Below, one piece after another: positions 1 through 8,488 of a stretch of DNA of 64,000 nt (its first letter is position 1; each line of letters begins with the position of its first letter). The DNA is from Methanosalsum zhilinae DSM 4017 (GTDB lineage: Archaea > Halobacteriota > Methanosarcinia > Methanosarcinales > Methanosarcinaceae). A program made the translations under genes and the position numbers. The notes under the pieces were generated by a model. That model saw only the letters and a program-made list of their open reading frames with translations, had not been told where the DNA came from and made no database searches. The DNA lies in assembly GCF_000217995.1 (NCBI RefSeq), contig NC_015676.1:598103-662102 (forward strand). The letters run 5' to 3'.

Positions 1-1
1 T

Positions 2-634
2 AAAAACATAACTTATACTATATTATCCATGAATCCCGGTGATTATGATATGGGATCTGCTGCTATTGAATGGAGAGATGGTAATACAGATTATAGAGTA
101 AAATCGAATAATCCAGGTGTAACGATCTACGGTGCAGATCTGGATGTTGACAGATATTTAAGTAAGGATGATATACACCTGGACGAATACCTAGATGTTA
201 ACTTCAATATAATGAATAAAGGAAACGAAAATGCGTACGTCAAGATAAATGATACCGTTCCTGAGGACATGGAGCTGGTGTATGGAGATACTTCCTGGAA
301 TGGTACTGTATCTGCAGGTGAAGAATATAAGTTTTCATATGTTCTAAAGCCTCTTAGTGCCGGTAAATTTGATATTTCATCACTGGAAATTCGCTATTCA
401 GATGCCAGTGGCCATGAAAATACTATTTATTTACAGGAACTTGAGTTCAATGTAAATGATTATCAAAAAGAAGGCCAGATAAAATCTCCGGAGTCAGATC
501 ATCCTGAATCTTTAGCATCTATTGGCCGATGGAATACAATAAGTTTTTTAACTTTATCGTTTATATTTCTTTTAGCTCTGATATCGATGGTACCGATTTG
601 TGGATATATATTCATCAATGAAAGGAAAAAATAA
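2..634 (+). CDS. C-terminal part of a surface protein with a membrane anchor (5' partial)
   Basis: The reading frame is open to the first base of the window, so the gene starts upstream and only its last ~210 residues are visible. They form a beta-rich, CARDB/BatD-like extracellular segment (a conserved-looking stretch on non-uniform 'N..NKGNENAYV' spacing), then one hydrophobic helix near the end (LTLSFIFLLALISMVPICGYIF) and a short basic tail, so the protein is anchored by its C-terminus with the bulk outside the cell. It lies 20 bases before the next membrane protein gene and upstream of the archaellum genes, probably in one transcript. The ATG at 29 is internal and unlikely to be the true start. 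Function unknown; an S-layer or envelope role is inference. Confidence 0.6.
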   Translation, partial: KNITYTILSMNPGDYDMGSAAIEWRDGNTDYRVKSNNPGVTIYGADLDVDRYLSKDDIHLDEYLDVNFNIMNKGNENAYVKINDTVPEDMELVYGDTSWNGTVSAGEEYKFSYVLKPLSAGKFDISSLEIRYSDASGHENTIYLQELEFNVNDYQKEGQIKSPESDHPESLASIGRWNTISFLTLSFIFLLALISMVPICGYIFINERKK

Positions 635-654
635 AACCTCGCGGATTTGGAATC

Positions 655-1077
655 ATGGAAGCAATACTGGCATCAATTTTGATATTTGTTCTTTTTATTG
701 CAGTTACACTACTGGTACTTATTAAGGTATCAACCATTTCAGCACTAATTGTCCTGTTCATTATACCAGTTATTATGGTTTTGATTTTTCCGGATACAAC
801 ACTCAGTTTTCTCTCACATGAACTTATATTATTGCTAAGCGATCAGGTGCAATTAACCAATTTCCATATCCTGCTGTTTATATGGGCAGCGCTGATTTCA
901 GTTATAACTTACACAGAGTTCATTACGTGGTACCTGAAAAGACAGGTGGCTGGATCAAAGCAGAAAGGCAGTGATAATCAGGGCTCTAAAAATTCCAGTG
1001 ATCATCTATCATTCAATTTAAATATAGACAGTGTCACTGATAGAATTAAAACTACCTATGAAAAGTATGTAAAATAA
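655..1077 (+). CDS. small membrane protein, unknown function
   Basis: A 140-residue protein with three hydrophobic stretches in the first ~90 residues (the first starts at residue 4, the second near 28, the third near 70-90), followed by a hydrophilic, Ser/Asn/Lys-rich cytoplasmic-type tail. It follows the anchored surface protein by 20 bases and precedes the ArlCDE gene by 109 bases of AT-rich sequence that has a possible TATA-like element (around 1151-1162). I do not recognise a family. Its position beside archaellum genes makes an envelope or archaellum-associated role possible, but that is inference. Confidence 0.5.
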   Translation: MEAILASILIFVLFIAVTLLVLIKVSTISALIVLFIIPVIMVLIFPDTTLSFLSHELILLLSDQVQLTNFHILLFIWAALISVITYTEFITWYLKRQVAGSKQKGSDNQGSKNSSDHLSFNLNIDSVTDRIKTTYEKYVK

Positions 1078-1186
1078 TTTATTTAAATCAAATGAAAATA
1101 TATTTAACTGATATTTGTATAATCAGTATTTATCATAATTATAATTCTTATTTAATATATTACAACAATATTTTTGCAGTGGGACC

Positions 1187-2452
1187 ATGGTTAATCTGAA
1201 AGATAAATTAAGTTCATTGAAATCAATTGTCAGCAAAGACGATGCCTCATCATCACCATCACAATCTGCAAACAATGATCCATTTGGATCAGACACAGAT
1301 CCTTTTGCTTCAGGTCCTCCAGGATTTGATTCTGTGCCAGATCTAACAAATGGAGGTGGGGGTGCTCCAGATTTTGAAGGCTTACCGGACTTTAATCAAT
1401 TCCCACCATCAGCTCCTGGTGCTAATGGTTTTGGTGCTGAATCTTCAGGCACACCGGGTCAGCAGGCAAATAGTTCAAACCCCAAACAGGTTGAGGAAAA
1501 TAAGGATCGTATCAATTCTCTTGAAAAGAAGCTTTCCAAATTTGAAATGAGCTTCAATATGATGGAAAGGGAAAATAAGGAAATTAAAGAGACTGTAACC
1601 AAAATAGATCAGAGTGTAATTGAACTATTATCCCTATATGAGATTGTATCCAATCAGGTAAATCCGTTTGTTGGTGAAAATGAAAGTGGAAGAGACACTA
1701 TTGAGAGATTTGACAAGGCTGAGAAAAGAATAAATGAAGTTGGTGATATGACCGTCTCTCTTAAGAATGATGTAGCTTCTCTTCAAAACCAGCTGGAAAA
1801 TATGGGAATGACTCAGGATACTGAGGACAAAATTTCTGAGATAGAGGAAAAACTGGATGCCTTCTCTCAGGCTCTGGAAATGCTGAATGAGAATTTTGAA
1901 AACATCTCTTCCCAGCTGGACAGTTTCAATGAAAGGACTGAACAGAATGAAATAATCATTTCAGATCTCCAGGATGCCAATTCTGTTATCATCGAAAGAC
2001 TGGATAAGCTGGAAATCTCTAACAACGGATCCATTCAGGACCAACCCTTAAATGAACCTGAAAACGATGAAAAATCAAAGGATGCAAATGTTACTCCTCT
2101 TGTTAAGCTGGAAACAATCAAATCGGATCCTACCAGGGTTATTGTATTGCTTAACTGGATTGAGTTTCTTATAGAAAAAGTTGGCAGAAACAATTTAATG
2201 GATGCACTTGATTACTATATTGATATTGGATGGATCAATGAAGATGTCAGACTGGAGATACTTGCATATGCCAGGGGTATAGATTATAATGTTGAAAAGA
2301 CCACATGGCGTTTACTTCCGGAAGATCATACCAAGTCACTGCTTTTTATCGAAAGATTGAGCGGCAGAAAGATCGATAAGAATATGCTCAGCACACTTGA
2401 TCGCGAGATGACCAAGGTAAAACATGGGCTAGAGGAAATGTATGGAATTTGA
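1187..2452 (+). CDS. arlCDE: archaellum accessory protein ArlCDE (FlaC/D/E fusion)
   Basis: This 421-residue cytosolic protein belongs to the archaellum motor-associated FlaC/D/E family. In other euryarchaea FlaC/D/E form the cytosolic collar under the motor and link it to the chemotaxis machinery through CheF. The sequence shows a Pro/Gly/Ser/Asp-rich N-terminal linker (about 20-100), a long coiled coil (about 100-290, FlaC-like), and a C-terminal FlaD/E domain (about 305-421) that begins at TPLVKLETIKSDPTRVIVLL and contains WIEFLIEKVG, DYYIDIGWI and a WRLLPEDH motif. The FlaC- and FlaD/E-type parts are fused, as in other methanogens. The motor genes arlF, G, H, I and J are not in the window. 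The last codons overlap a small downstream reading frame. Confidence 0.85.
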   Translation: MVNLKDKLSSLKSIVSKDDASSSPSQSANNDPFGSDTDPFASGPPGFDSVPDLTNGGGGAPDFEGLPDFNQFPPSAPGANGFGAESSGTPGQQANSSNPKQVEENKDRINSLEKKLSKFEMSFNMMERENKEIKETVTKIDQSVIELLSLYEIVSNQVNPFVGENESGRDTIERFDKAEKRINEVGDMTVSLKNDVASLQNQLENMGMTQDTEDKISEIEEKLDAFSQALEMLNENFENISSQLDSFNERTEQNEIIISDLQDANSVIIERLDKLEISNNGSIQDQPLNEPENDEKSKDANVTPLVKLETIKSDPTRVIVLLNWIEFLIEKVGRNNLMDALDYYIDIGWINEDVRLEILAYARGIDYNVEKTTWRLLPEDHTKSLLFIERLSGRKIDKNMLSTLDREMTKVKHGLEEMYGI

Positions 2453-2579
2453 TTTCCTTTTACCTTTAGAAGCTTCAAAACTGAGCCTACGGTACTTTAA
2501 GCACGTACTTACCGGTGACAATTTTAGTAAAGGATTCTTCCCTCAGATATGTGAAAATTATCAACAATCCTTTAGATAA
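2442..2579 (+). CDS. possible 45-residue protein overlapping the end of arlCDE
   Basis: An ATG inside the last codons of arlCDE (spacing suggestive of translational coupling, with GAGGAAATG just upstream) opens a 45-residue frame ending in TAA. The translation begins MEFDFLLPLEASKLSLRY and contains a balanced mix of aromatic and charged residues rather than low-complexity AT-rich noise. It may be a real small protein or the remnant start of a lost archaellum gene. It is short enough to occur by chance, and I recognise no family. Confidence 0.3.
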   Translation: MEFDFLLPLEASKLSLRYFKHVLTGDNFSKGFFPQICENYQQSFR

Positions 2580-2628
2580 ATCGCCGTTTTTGTATGTGTA
2601 AAATGAGATTTTTTTTGAATTTTTCCAT

Positions 2629-3543
2629 TTAGTTGAAAAGGCGATGATCAAAAACATTCTGTGTGAATATATCGTAGTTCTTTCCGTCAGCAGTTATAAC
2701 AATGTGGCCATGGAAGTCATTGCGCAGGATTACTGAATTCGTCTGGCGCAATCTATCCAGGGTATGTGGGTGAGGGCTGATGTACTCTTCATGCGGTCCT
2801 TCCTGAATTATGCTGTATCTGGAGTTTACTGCATCCAGAAAAGGCTTGCAGCATGCATTTTTTGATCCATACTGGCCTACTTTAAGGAAATCCACATCCA
2901 GATCATAACCGGAATCAAGTAATTCTTTTTCAGTTTCAAAGTCTGCATTGCCCATAAATAAAAATGAAATCTCGTTGTACGTCATTTTAATTATAACAGA
3001 ATCCCTGGCAATATCCCCGGTCAGATCATCCGGATTGAGTATCTCTACTACAACATCGGGATGAAAGTCTATAATATCTCCTTTCTTTATAACTGTGGTA
3101 TTTGTATTGGTAACTTCAAGCATGTGCATTAAAGTTTCATAGGATTCTGTTGTATCTGAGTTACCATTATCCATGTATTGCTCTACTAAAAGCTTTGATA
3201 AAATACCTATCATACCTCCAATATGCTCTTTTTCCTGATTTGTAGCTATCATATAATCCAGTTTTGTAATATCGTTCATGTAGAGGTATGGTATGATATT
3301 AGTTCCAAGCCTGTTCTCTCCTGCATCAATTAGCATGTTTTTGTTTTGGATCGATATGAGAACGGCATTTCCCAACCCGGCATCAATAAAATGAACTTTA
3401 AGGTTCGTGTCATTGTAATCAATAACTTCTTCAGGAGGAATTGGCCTCATATCGTGCGGCTCGTACATATATCCTGCAACAGATACTACCAGTATTGCAA
3501 CAACAAAAGTAGATATAAAAACTATCAGTATGTTAGCATTCAA
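2629..3543 (-). CDS. ComEC/Rec2-like metallo-beta-lactamase-fold protein lacking the metal ligands
   Basis: A 304-residue protein with one N-terminal transmembrane or signal helix (about 5-24) and then a fold matching the hydrolase domain of ComEC/competence-like proteins: VHFIDAGLGNAVLI near the start, LIDAGENRLG, and a DFLKVGQYGSKNA segment. In active relatives the HxHxDH motif carries the zinc ligands. Here the equivalent stretch reads TNQEKEHIGG, keeping only the last His, and the later HHGS motif reads QYGS. The protein is therefore probably secreted or membrane-tethered and not a metal-dependent hydrolase. Translation seems to start at TTG 3543, five bases after a GGTGAT site. It sits on the opposite strand to the flanking archaellum genes. 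Confidence 0.7.
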   Translation of the reverse strand: MNANILIVFISTFVVAILVVSVAGYMYEPHDMRPIPPEEVIDYNDTNLKVHFIDAGLGNAVLISIQNKNMLIDAGENRLGTNIIPYLYMNDITKLDYMIATNQEKEHIGGMIGILSKLLVEQYMDNGNSDTTESYETLMHMLEVTNTNTTVIKKGDIIDFHPDVVVEILNPDDLTGDIARDSVIIKMTYNEISFLFMGNADFETEKELLDSGYDLDVDFLKVGQYGSKNACCKPFLDAVNSRYSIIQEGPHEEYISPHPHTLDRLRQTNSVILRNDFHGHIVITADGKNYDIFTQNVFDHRLFN

Positions 3544-3625
3544 ATTATCACCGGTATATGTACCACCCTGTTTTATCTCTGCTTCTCATGTAAAGTTATT
3601 TATGTAATTTAGTCAGACTCCGGTT

Positions 3626-3988
3626 TCAGGGCATTCTGTCTATTATATTGCTCAACTTATCAACTTCCCTGTAGAATAAGGTTGAGACCTTAAGCAGGTT
3701 TGCTGCTACCAATCCTTTATTTGTTATCTTATATCCGCCATGCTTGATCTTGACTGCCAGTTCATTGCGTAAAAATACGGTTTTAATTTTACTTCCAATA
3801 CTTCCCCTCTCAGCGAATGGATCTGTATATTTTCTGATCTCTGAGAACTCAGTTGACCTGTCTTTATTTGCTTCCAGTACCTTTAAGATCAATCGGTATT
3901 GAATATCTCCAATTCCCTGGTTTATGCCCAATGACTGATAGAATCTGGCAACCTCATATTCATAATCAGGATTGATGTCATCTGTCAT
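3626..3988 (-). CDS. small winged-helix-like protein, unknown function
   Basis: A 120-residue soluble protein whose N-terminal half is helical and whose centre (GSIGSKIKTVFLRNELAV, then KHGGYKITNKG) resembles a winged-helix fold with a beta hairpin; this structural reading is inference. The gene starts inside the 3' end of the upstream membrane protein gene (11-base overlap, with a GGAGG site just before the ATG), so the two are translationally coupled and probably act together. No catalytic motif is visible and I do not recognise a named family. Confidence 0.5.
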   Translation of the reverse strand: MTDDINPDYEYEVARFYQSLGINQGIGDIQYRLILKVLEANKDRSTEFSEIRKYTDPFAERGSIGSKIKTVFLRNELAVKIKHGGYKITNKGLVAANLLKVSTLFYREVDKLSNIIDRMP

Positions 3989-4787
3989 TAATTTCCTCCA
4001 GGGATGAATCCTTTATGTCCAGATCTTCCAGATCATCGAAATCCAGATCGGTGTCATCATATTCAAAATTTTCACTTTTATCATTTAAAAACTCTGGTGG
4101 GAAATATGCAAGAAACGCAAGGATAACTCCTATAAATACAAATGTGCGGGCGAAAAGCTGCATTGGATCTATCATTACGATAAAGTCGATCAATATGAAA
4201 TCCAGTACAAATGAAATTGCAACAAGCGGTAACGCTTTTTTGTAGATTATTCCCAGAGCGATCCTTTGCAGAACCATCAATAGAAATAGCCCCAGTATCA
4301 TTGCAGTCGGGATTATGAAGAGTACTGTCAGGTACAGGTGGATTGCAAAATCACTGTTCACAGTGATCAATGAACCCCAGTCAAGTACTGCAGGACCAAC
4401 CACGCCACATGAATGCAGTATTGATAAGTAGATAATTCCCATAACAGCAAACATAATTGAAACTATACGAGTAATTCTTTTGTTTCCGGAGAGTATGAAC
4501 ACAATAAAATATATTATAGGTACACTTAAAAACGCAAAGAAGAACGAAGCTATCTGATAGAACAGCAGGTCCATTGCAGCATTTGCCTGATATGCTGCAA
4601 ACATCCGGATTGTAGTTGGAATGTAGATCAGACCAACAATTATCCAGAATGAAATAAGTGCCCACAGAGCAGGTTTTGCTTTTTCATCATATTCCGGTGA
4701 CTTCTTCACTAACAGCCATGCAAGTGTTAATGAAGAAACTGCTATTGCAAAACATATTGCTGTATTTAGTAAAAGACCGGGTGCCAT
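3978..4787 (-). CDS. polytopic membrane protein, unknown function
   Basis: A 269-residue protein with about seven hydrophobic helices spread from residue 5 to 230, followed by an acidic cytoplasmic tail rich in Asp and Glu (DDTDLDFDDLEDLDIKD). The start at 4787 follows a good AAAGGGGAT ribosome site. It overlaps the next gene by 11 bases, and the pair is transcribed away from the flagellin promoter, which lies on the other side of about 200 bases of AT-rich intergenic sequence. No family recognised. The location inside an archaellum locus suggests but does not prove a surface-structure role. Confidence 0.55.
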   Translation of the reverse strand: MAPGLLLNTAICFAIAVSSLTLAWLLVKKSPEYDEKAKPALWALISFWIIVGLIYIPTTIRMFAAYQANAAMDLLFYQIASFFFAFLSVPIIYFIVFILSGNKRITRIVSIMFAVMGIIYLSILHSCGVVGPAVLDWGSLITVNSDFAIHLYLTVLFIIPTAMILGLFLLMVLQRIALGIIYKKALPLVAISFVLDFILIDFIVMIDPMQLFARTFVFIGVILAFLAYFPPEFLNDKSENFEYDDTDLDFDDLEDLDIKDSSLEEINDR

Positions 4788-4982
4788 TTTTTATATCCCC
4801 TTTAAATTACAGTAGAATTAATTTAAACGAATACCTGCATTCGTAAGATCCACTATTTGAGATCAGCAATGTAATCACTATCAGTTAAATCATTTTTATA
4901 CAATTACAATCAGTAATCATTTTATCCATTATAAAGTTTTAGAATTTGTTCCCGAAATTTGTTAAAATAATCAAACCAGAGC

Positions 4983-4991
4983 CTTTATATA
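4983..4991 (+). promoter_or_regulatory. TATA box of the first flagellin gene
   Basis: CTTTATATA preceded by a purine-rich BRE-like CAGAGC. The expected start of transcription is about 25 bases downstream, near 5012, which gives a leader of about 65 bases before the ATG at 5077. The leader contains repeated CATTATAAT/CATCATTAT motifs (5018-5046). Confidence 0.6.
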
Positions 4992-5076
4992 GCATTTATC
5001 AAATATCAAATGTAATTATCATTATAATCTCATCATTATCATAATGAGAAAAACGCGATTAGGGAGAAACAATCCT

Positions 5077-5799
5077 ATGAAAGCAAATAGAAACTTACAT
5101 TTGAAAGAAGATACGAGTGCACAGGTAGGTATCGGTACGCTTATTATCTTCATTGCAATGGTGCTCGTTGCAGCCGTTGCAGCCGCAGTACTGATCCAGA
5201 CCTCCGGTGTGCTTCAACAGAGAGCACAGCAGACAGGAGCTGAAGCAACTCATGAAGTGTCATCCAACCTGGATGTCAAACATGTTGAAGGTATCAGGGG
5301 AAACGACAGTAGTGGTGATTTAACCAACACATTTGATCTGTTGAAACTACAACTGGGCCTTCAGGCTGGTAGCTCTCCTGTTGATATCAAACAGCTGATC
5401 ATCACAATCTCTGACGGCCGGCAGACAAACACACTTGAGTACACTGAAAATACAAGCAATCAGTGGGATGATCAGTTAGCATATGTGATGGAGAATAACA
5501 TCACAGAACGGTTTACTGTCCAGCAGATACGTGATGAAGATGACTCATTTACAGCAGAGCAGCCTGTAATGAATACTGGTGACCTGATCAATCTGTACAT
5601 AGGAACTGCAACTGATCAGACTGATGATCTAAAAAGATTTAATTCAAAGTTAGAAACCATTGATAATTCTGGACTTGAACTTGACGCAAGGACATCAGTT
5701 GATATTATTCTGACACCTGAAGCAGGTGCTACATCCCAGGTCAGTTTCGTGACTCCTTCAACCTATGGAGTAAATGAAATTTCAAGACTTTATCCATGA
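5077..5799 (+). CDS. arlB1: archaellin (archaeal flagellin) 1
   Basis: The 240-residue structural subunit of the archaellum filament. It has the class III signal peptide of archaellins: a short charged leader ([15 protein letters not shown]) cut by the prepilin-type peptidase just before QVGIGTL, then the conserved hydrophobic helix ([19 protein letters not shown]). The C-terminus ends in the family's VTPSTYGVN...LYP. The ATG at 5077 is preferred over the upstream in-frame ATG at 5044 because GGGAGA lies 11 bases before it and all four paralogues share MKANRN or equivalent. It is the first of four tandem copies and follows a strong TATA box, so it is probably the most highly expressed together with copy 2. 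Confidence 0.92.
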   Translation: MKANRNLHLKEDTSAQVGIGTLIIFIAMVLVAAVAAAVLIQTSGVLQQRAQQTGAEATHEVSSNLDVKHVEGIRGNDSSGDLTNTFDLLKLQLGLQAGSSPVDIKQLIITISDGRQTNTLEYTENTSNQWDDQLAYVMENNITERFTVQQIRDEDDSFTAEQPVMNTGDLINLYIGTATDQTDDLKRFNSKLETIDNSGLELDARTSVDIILTPEAGATSQVSFVTPSTYGVNEISRLYP

Positions 5800-5833
5800 A
5801 CTTAATTTTATACAATTTCAGGAGAGATATGCT

Positions 5834-6583
5834 ATGAAAGCAAATAGAAACATACAACTTACTAAAGACACAGAGGGTCAGGTTGGTATTGGTACTCTTA
5901 TAGTCTTTATTGCAATGGTGCTTGTCGCAGCCGTTGCCGCAGCAGTACTGATCCAGACCTCCGGTGTGCTTCAGCAGAGAGCACAGCAGACAGGTTCAGA
6001 GGCAACCCAGGAAGTATCATCTAATCTGGATATAAAGAACATTGAAGGTATCAGATCTAATGGTACCAGTGGCTTATCACCAAATATTGATCTTCTAAGG
6101 TTACAGGTTGGACTACAGGCTGGAAGTTCTCCTGTTGATATCAATCAGGTTATTGCAACAATAACCGATGGTCGTCAAACAAACACTCTGAGTTATATCC
6201 AGCAGGCAGATGATTCTTCTCTGTATGATAATAATGACTGGAAGAAGGCTTTAGAAGAAATGCTGGGAAATGAAACCTATGCTCGAAACTATTTTACAGT
6301 ACAGGAAATCCGTGATGAAGATCAATCATTCTACCAGGACAACCCTGTAATGAATACTGGAGATTTAATCAACATATACATTTCAACTGCCAGTATTGAT
6401 GATAATCAGGTAAATCATTCAATAACCGGGGTTGATAGTTCCCTTAAAAATACTGGTATGATTCTGGAACCCAGAACCAGTGTTGAAATTGTAATGACTC
6501 CTGAAGCTGGAGCAACCACAATTGCATCATTTGTCACACCTTCCACGTATGGTGTGAACACTATAGTTAAATTGTATCCGTGA
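5834..6583 (+). CDS. arlB2: archaellin 2
   Basis: A 249-residue archaellin paralogue. The leader [15 protein letters not shown] is followed by the processing site before [10 protein letters not shown] and the same hydrophobic assembly helix; the centre differs from copy 1 and the C-terminus ends [15 protein letters not shown]. The ATG at 5834 is preceded by AGGAGAG at a good distance, so the longer frame opening upstream inside copy 1 is not used. Only 34 bases separate it from copy 1, so the two are co-transcribed, and a strong hairpin follows the stop codon. The near-identical first ~60 codons across copies suggest recent duplication or gene conversion. Confidence 0.92.
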   Translation: MKANRNIQLTKDTEGQVGIGTLIVFIAMVLVAAVAAAVLIQTSGVLQQRAQQTGSEATQEVSSNLDIKNIEGIRSNGTSGLSPNIDLLRLQVGLQAGSSPVDINQVIATITDGRQTNTLSYIQQADDSSLYDNNDWKKALEEMLGNETYARNYFTVQEIRDEDQSFYQDNPVMNTGDLINIYISTASIDDNQVNHSITGVDSSLKNTGMILEPRTSVEIVMTPEAGATTIASFVTPSTYGVNTIVKLYP

Positions 6584-6588
6584 ATTGA

Positions 6589-6617
6589 GATTTAGTTTCC
6601 TGACGGGAAACTAAATC
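6589..6617 (+). terminator. hairpin after archaellin 2
   Basis: A perfect 12-base-pair inverted repeat (GATTTAGTTTCC / GGAAACTAAATC, loop of 5) starts six bases after the stop codon and is followed by a T-rich run. It may terminate most transcripts after the first two flagellins, or protect their 3' end, while the third flagellin has its own upstream AT-rich promoter region (AATATATATATT at 6660-6671). Confidence 0.65.
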
Positions 6618-6736
6618 CTGATTTTTATTTTTAATTTTTGAATTGTTAAAAGAATCAAACAATATATATATTAGATAAATCATAGAAAATTTACTGGATT
6701 TTATATCCTTTAATAATTTATTTAGGAGATATGTCA

Positions 6737-7477
6737 ATGAAAGCAAATAGAAACTTACATCTGAAAGAAGATACAGGTGCACAGGTAGGTATCGGTACAC
6801 TCATTATCTTCATTGCAATGGTGCTTGTCGCAGCCGTTGCCGCAGCAGTACTGATCCAGACCTCTGGTGTACTGCAGCAGAGAGCACAGCAGACAGGAGC
6901 CGAAGCAACCCAGGAAGTATCATCCAATCTGGATATAAAGAGTATTGAAGGAATTAGGGCAAATGCAACCGGAGATTCCCAGAATTTATCCGACACAGTT
7001 GATCTACTAAGGCTACAAATAGGCCTTCAGGCCGGTAGTTCACCAGTTGATATGAATCAGGTTGTAGTTACAATAAGTGATGGTAGTCAAACAAATACAC
7101 TGAGATATATTGAAGAGTCACTAATTAAAACTGAGCCAGAGAATATACAAATGATAATGAAAAACAATTCAACTGAATTCTTTGCTCTGAAGGAAATCCG
7201 CGATGAAGATGGTTCATTTAATCAGAACAATCCTGTAATGAATACTGGAGATCTTATTAACATGTATATCTCAACAGCTAGTTCTGCTGTCGCCAGTAGT
7301 TATGGTTTATCAATTGATGATGCAAATGTTGATGAACTTAAAAACTCTAATATGAGATTGTCTCCAAGGACACATGTTGAGATTGTGTTGACTCCAGAAG
7401 CTGGTGCTCTTACACAGGCAACCTTTGTTACTCCGTCTACATACGGTGTTAACAATATAGTCAAACTGTATCCGTAA
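6737..7477 (+). CDS. arlB3: archaellin 3
   Basis: A 246-residue archaellin. Its leader is [15 protein letters not shown], with cleavage expected before QVGIGTL, and it carries the same assembly helix and the C-terminal [15 protein letters not shown]. The ATG at 6737 lies six bases after AGGAGAT, whereas the ATG at 6731 would touch that site. It is separated from copy 2 by a terminator hairpin and a 150-base AT-rich gap with its own TATA-like element, so it can be expressed separately. It is probably a minor or alternative filament subunit; that is inference. Confidence 0.92.
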   Translation: MKANRNLHLKEDTGAQVGIGTLIIFIAMVLVAAVAAAVLIQTSGVLQQRAQQTGAEATQEVSSNLDIKSIEGIRANATGDSQNLSDTVDLLRLQIGLQAGSSPVDMNQVVVTISDGSQTNTLRYIEESLIKTEPENIQMIMKNNSTEFFALKEIRDEDGSFNQNNPVMNTGDLINMYISTASSAVASSYGLSIDDANVDELKNSNMRLSPRTHVEIVLTPEAGALTQATFVTPSTYGVNNIVKLYP

Positions 7478-7490
7478 AGTTTTAAATTTT

Positions 7491-7512
7491 TGTTTCCATT
7501 TTTTTGGAAACA
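7491..7512 (+). terminator. hairpin after archaellin 3
   Basis: TGTTTCC and GGAAACA form a seven-base-pair stem around an eight-base T-rich loop, followed by TCCTTCTTTTATTTATTT. It lies 14 bases after the stop codon and shares the GTTTCC/GGAAAC stem sequence with the hairpin after archaellin 2. Confidence 0.5.
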
Positions 7513-7612
7513 TCCTTCTTTTATTTATTTGATTGATTTTTGATCTTTTAATTGAAAATTTGTCTACAAACAGGGTTTATTCTGCATCAATGTCAAAATA
7601 TTTTTCATAAAG

Positions 7613-7620
7613 TTTATATT
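7613..7620 (+). promoter_or_regulatory. TATA box of archaellin 4
   Basis: GTTTATATT about 45 bases before the ATG at 7661. Transcription would begin around 7645, leaving a leader of about 15 bases. This gives the fourth flagellin its own promoter. Confidence 0.45.
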
Positions 7621-7660
7621 CTATCTTAACCAGTTTAATTTATAACATCAGCAATTGAGG

Positions 7661-8452
7661 ATGGATGGCTTGAAACAAAGGAGCAGGTCCGCTTTTAAAA
7701 ACGATACTGGTGCTCAGATCGGCATCGGGACTCTTATTATATTTATTGCAATGATACTTATTGCGTCTGTAGCTGCTGCTGTAATGATCCAGACTGCAGG
7801 GGTTCTCAGGGAGCAGGCTGCCCAGACCGGGACACATGCATCCCATGAGGTATCTTCCAATGTTATGATCCGAAACATAGAGGGACACAGGGCTAACAGT
7901 ACATCAGAAGGTATTTCGAGTACTGTTGATCTTCTAAAGATCAATGTTGGGCTTCATGTTGGTACCAGGGAACTGGATGTAGGACAGACAATTATTACAG
8001 TTTCCGATGGTTCAAATACAAACACTCTTGTCTATGCAGGCAATGATGCTATCTATGGTACTGCAATGGATAACTTTGGTGCAAGCGCCAGTTTGAATCT
8101 GGAACGCCTTATAAATTCAACAACAGAAATACATGGCGTTAATGAAAACAATTCAAAAATATTTTTTACTGCCAATAAATTTAGGGATGAAGATGGCTCA
8201 TTTACTCAGAACAACCCCCTGATGAACAAAGGAGATCTGATATCCTTCTATGTCTCAACAGTATCAGATGAAGCATCCAGCTACAATAGTCTCTATGGCT
8301 ATGAGACTGAGCTTAAAAGCTCGGGACTTGAAATTGAACCTCGGACCAGAATGCAGGTTGTCATATCATCAGAATATGGACCTGATGTGTTCTTAAATTT
8401 TTACACGCCTTCTTCATATGGTGTTAATAGAATCGTAGGACTGTATCCATAA
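7661..8452 (+). CDS. arlB4: archaellin 4 (divergent paralogue)
   Basis: A 263-residue archaellin, clearly more divergent than the other three. The leader is MDGLKQRSRSAFKNDTGA, cut before QIGIGTL, followed by the helix IIFIAMILIASVAAAVMIQ. The C-terminus keeps YTPSSYGVNRIVGLYP. A longer centre (extra residues around 125-170) and His-rich substitutions set it apart. The start could be TTG 7655 instead, since GAGG directly abuts ATG 7661. Divergence plus a separate promoter suggests a specialised subunit, for example basal hook-like or minor archaellin; this is inference. Confidence 0.88.
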   Translation: MDGLKQRSRSAFKNDTGAQIGIGTLIIFIAMILIASVAAAVMIQTAGVLREQAAQTGTHASHEVSSNVMIRNIEGHRANSTSEGISSTVDLLKINVGLHVGTRELDVGQTIITVSDGSNTNTLVYAGNDAIYGTAMDNFGASASLNLERLINSTTEIHGVNENNSKIFFTANKFRDEDGSFTQNNPLMNKGDLISFYVSTVSDEASSYNSLYGYETELKSSGLEIEPRTRMQVVISSEYGPDVFLNFYTPSSYGVNRIVGLYP

Positions 8453-8488
8453 CTTTAATAAATGAATAATTTATATATCCCATGAAGC

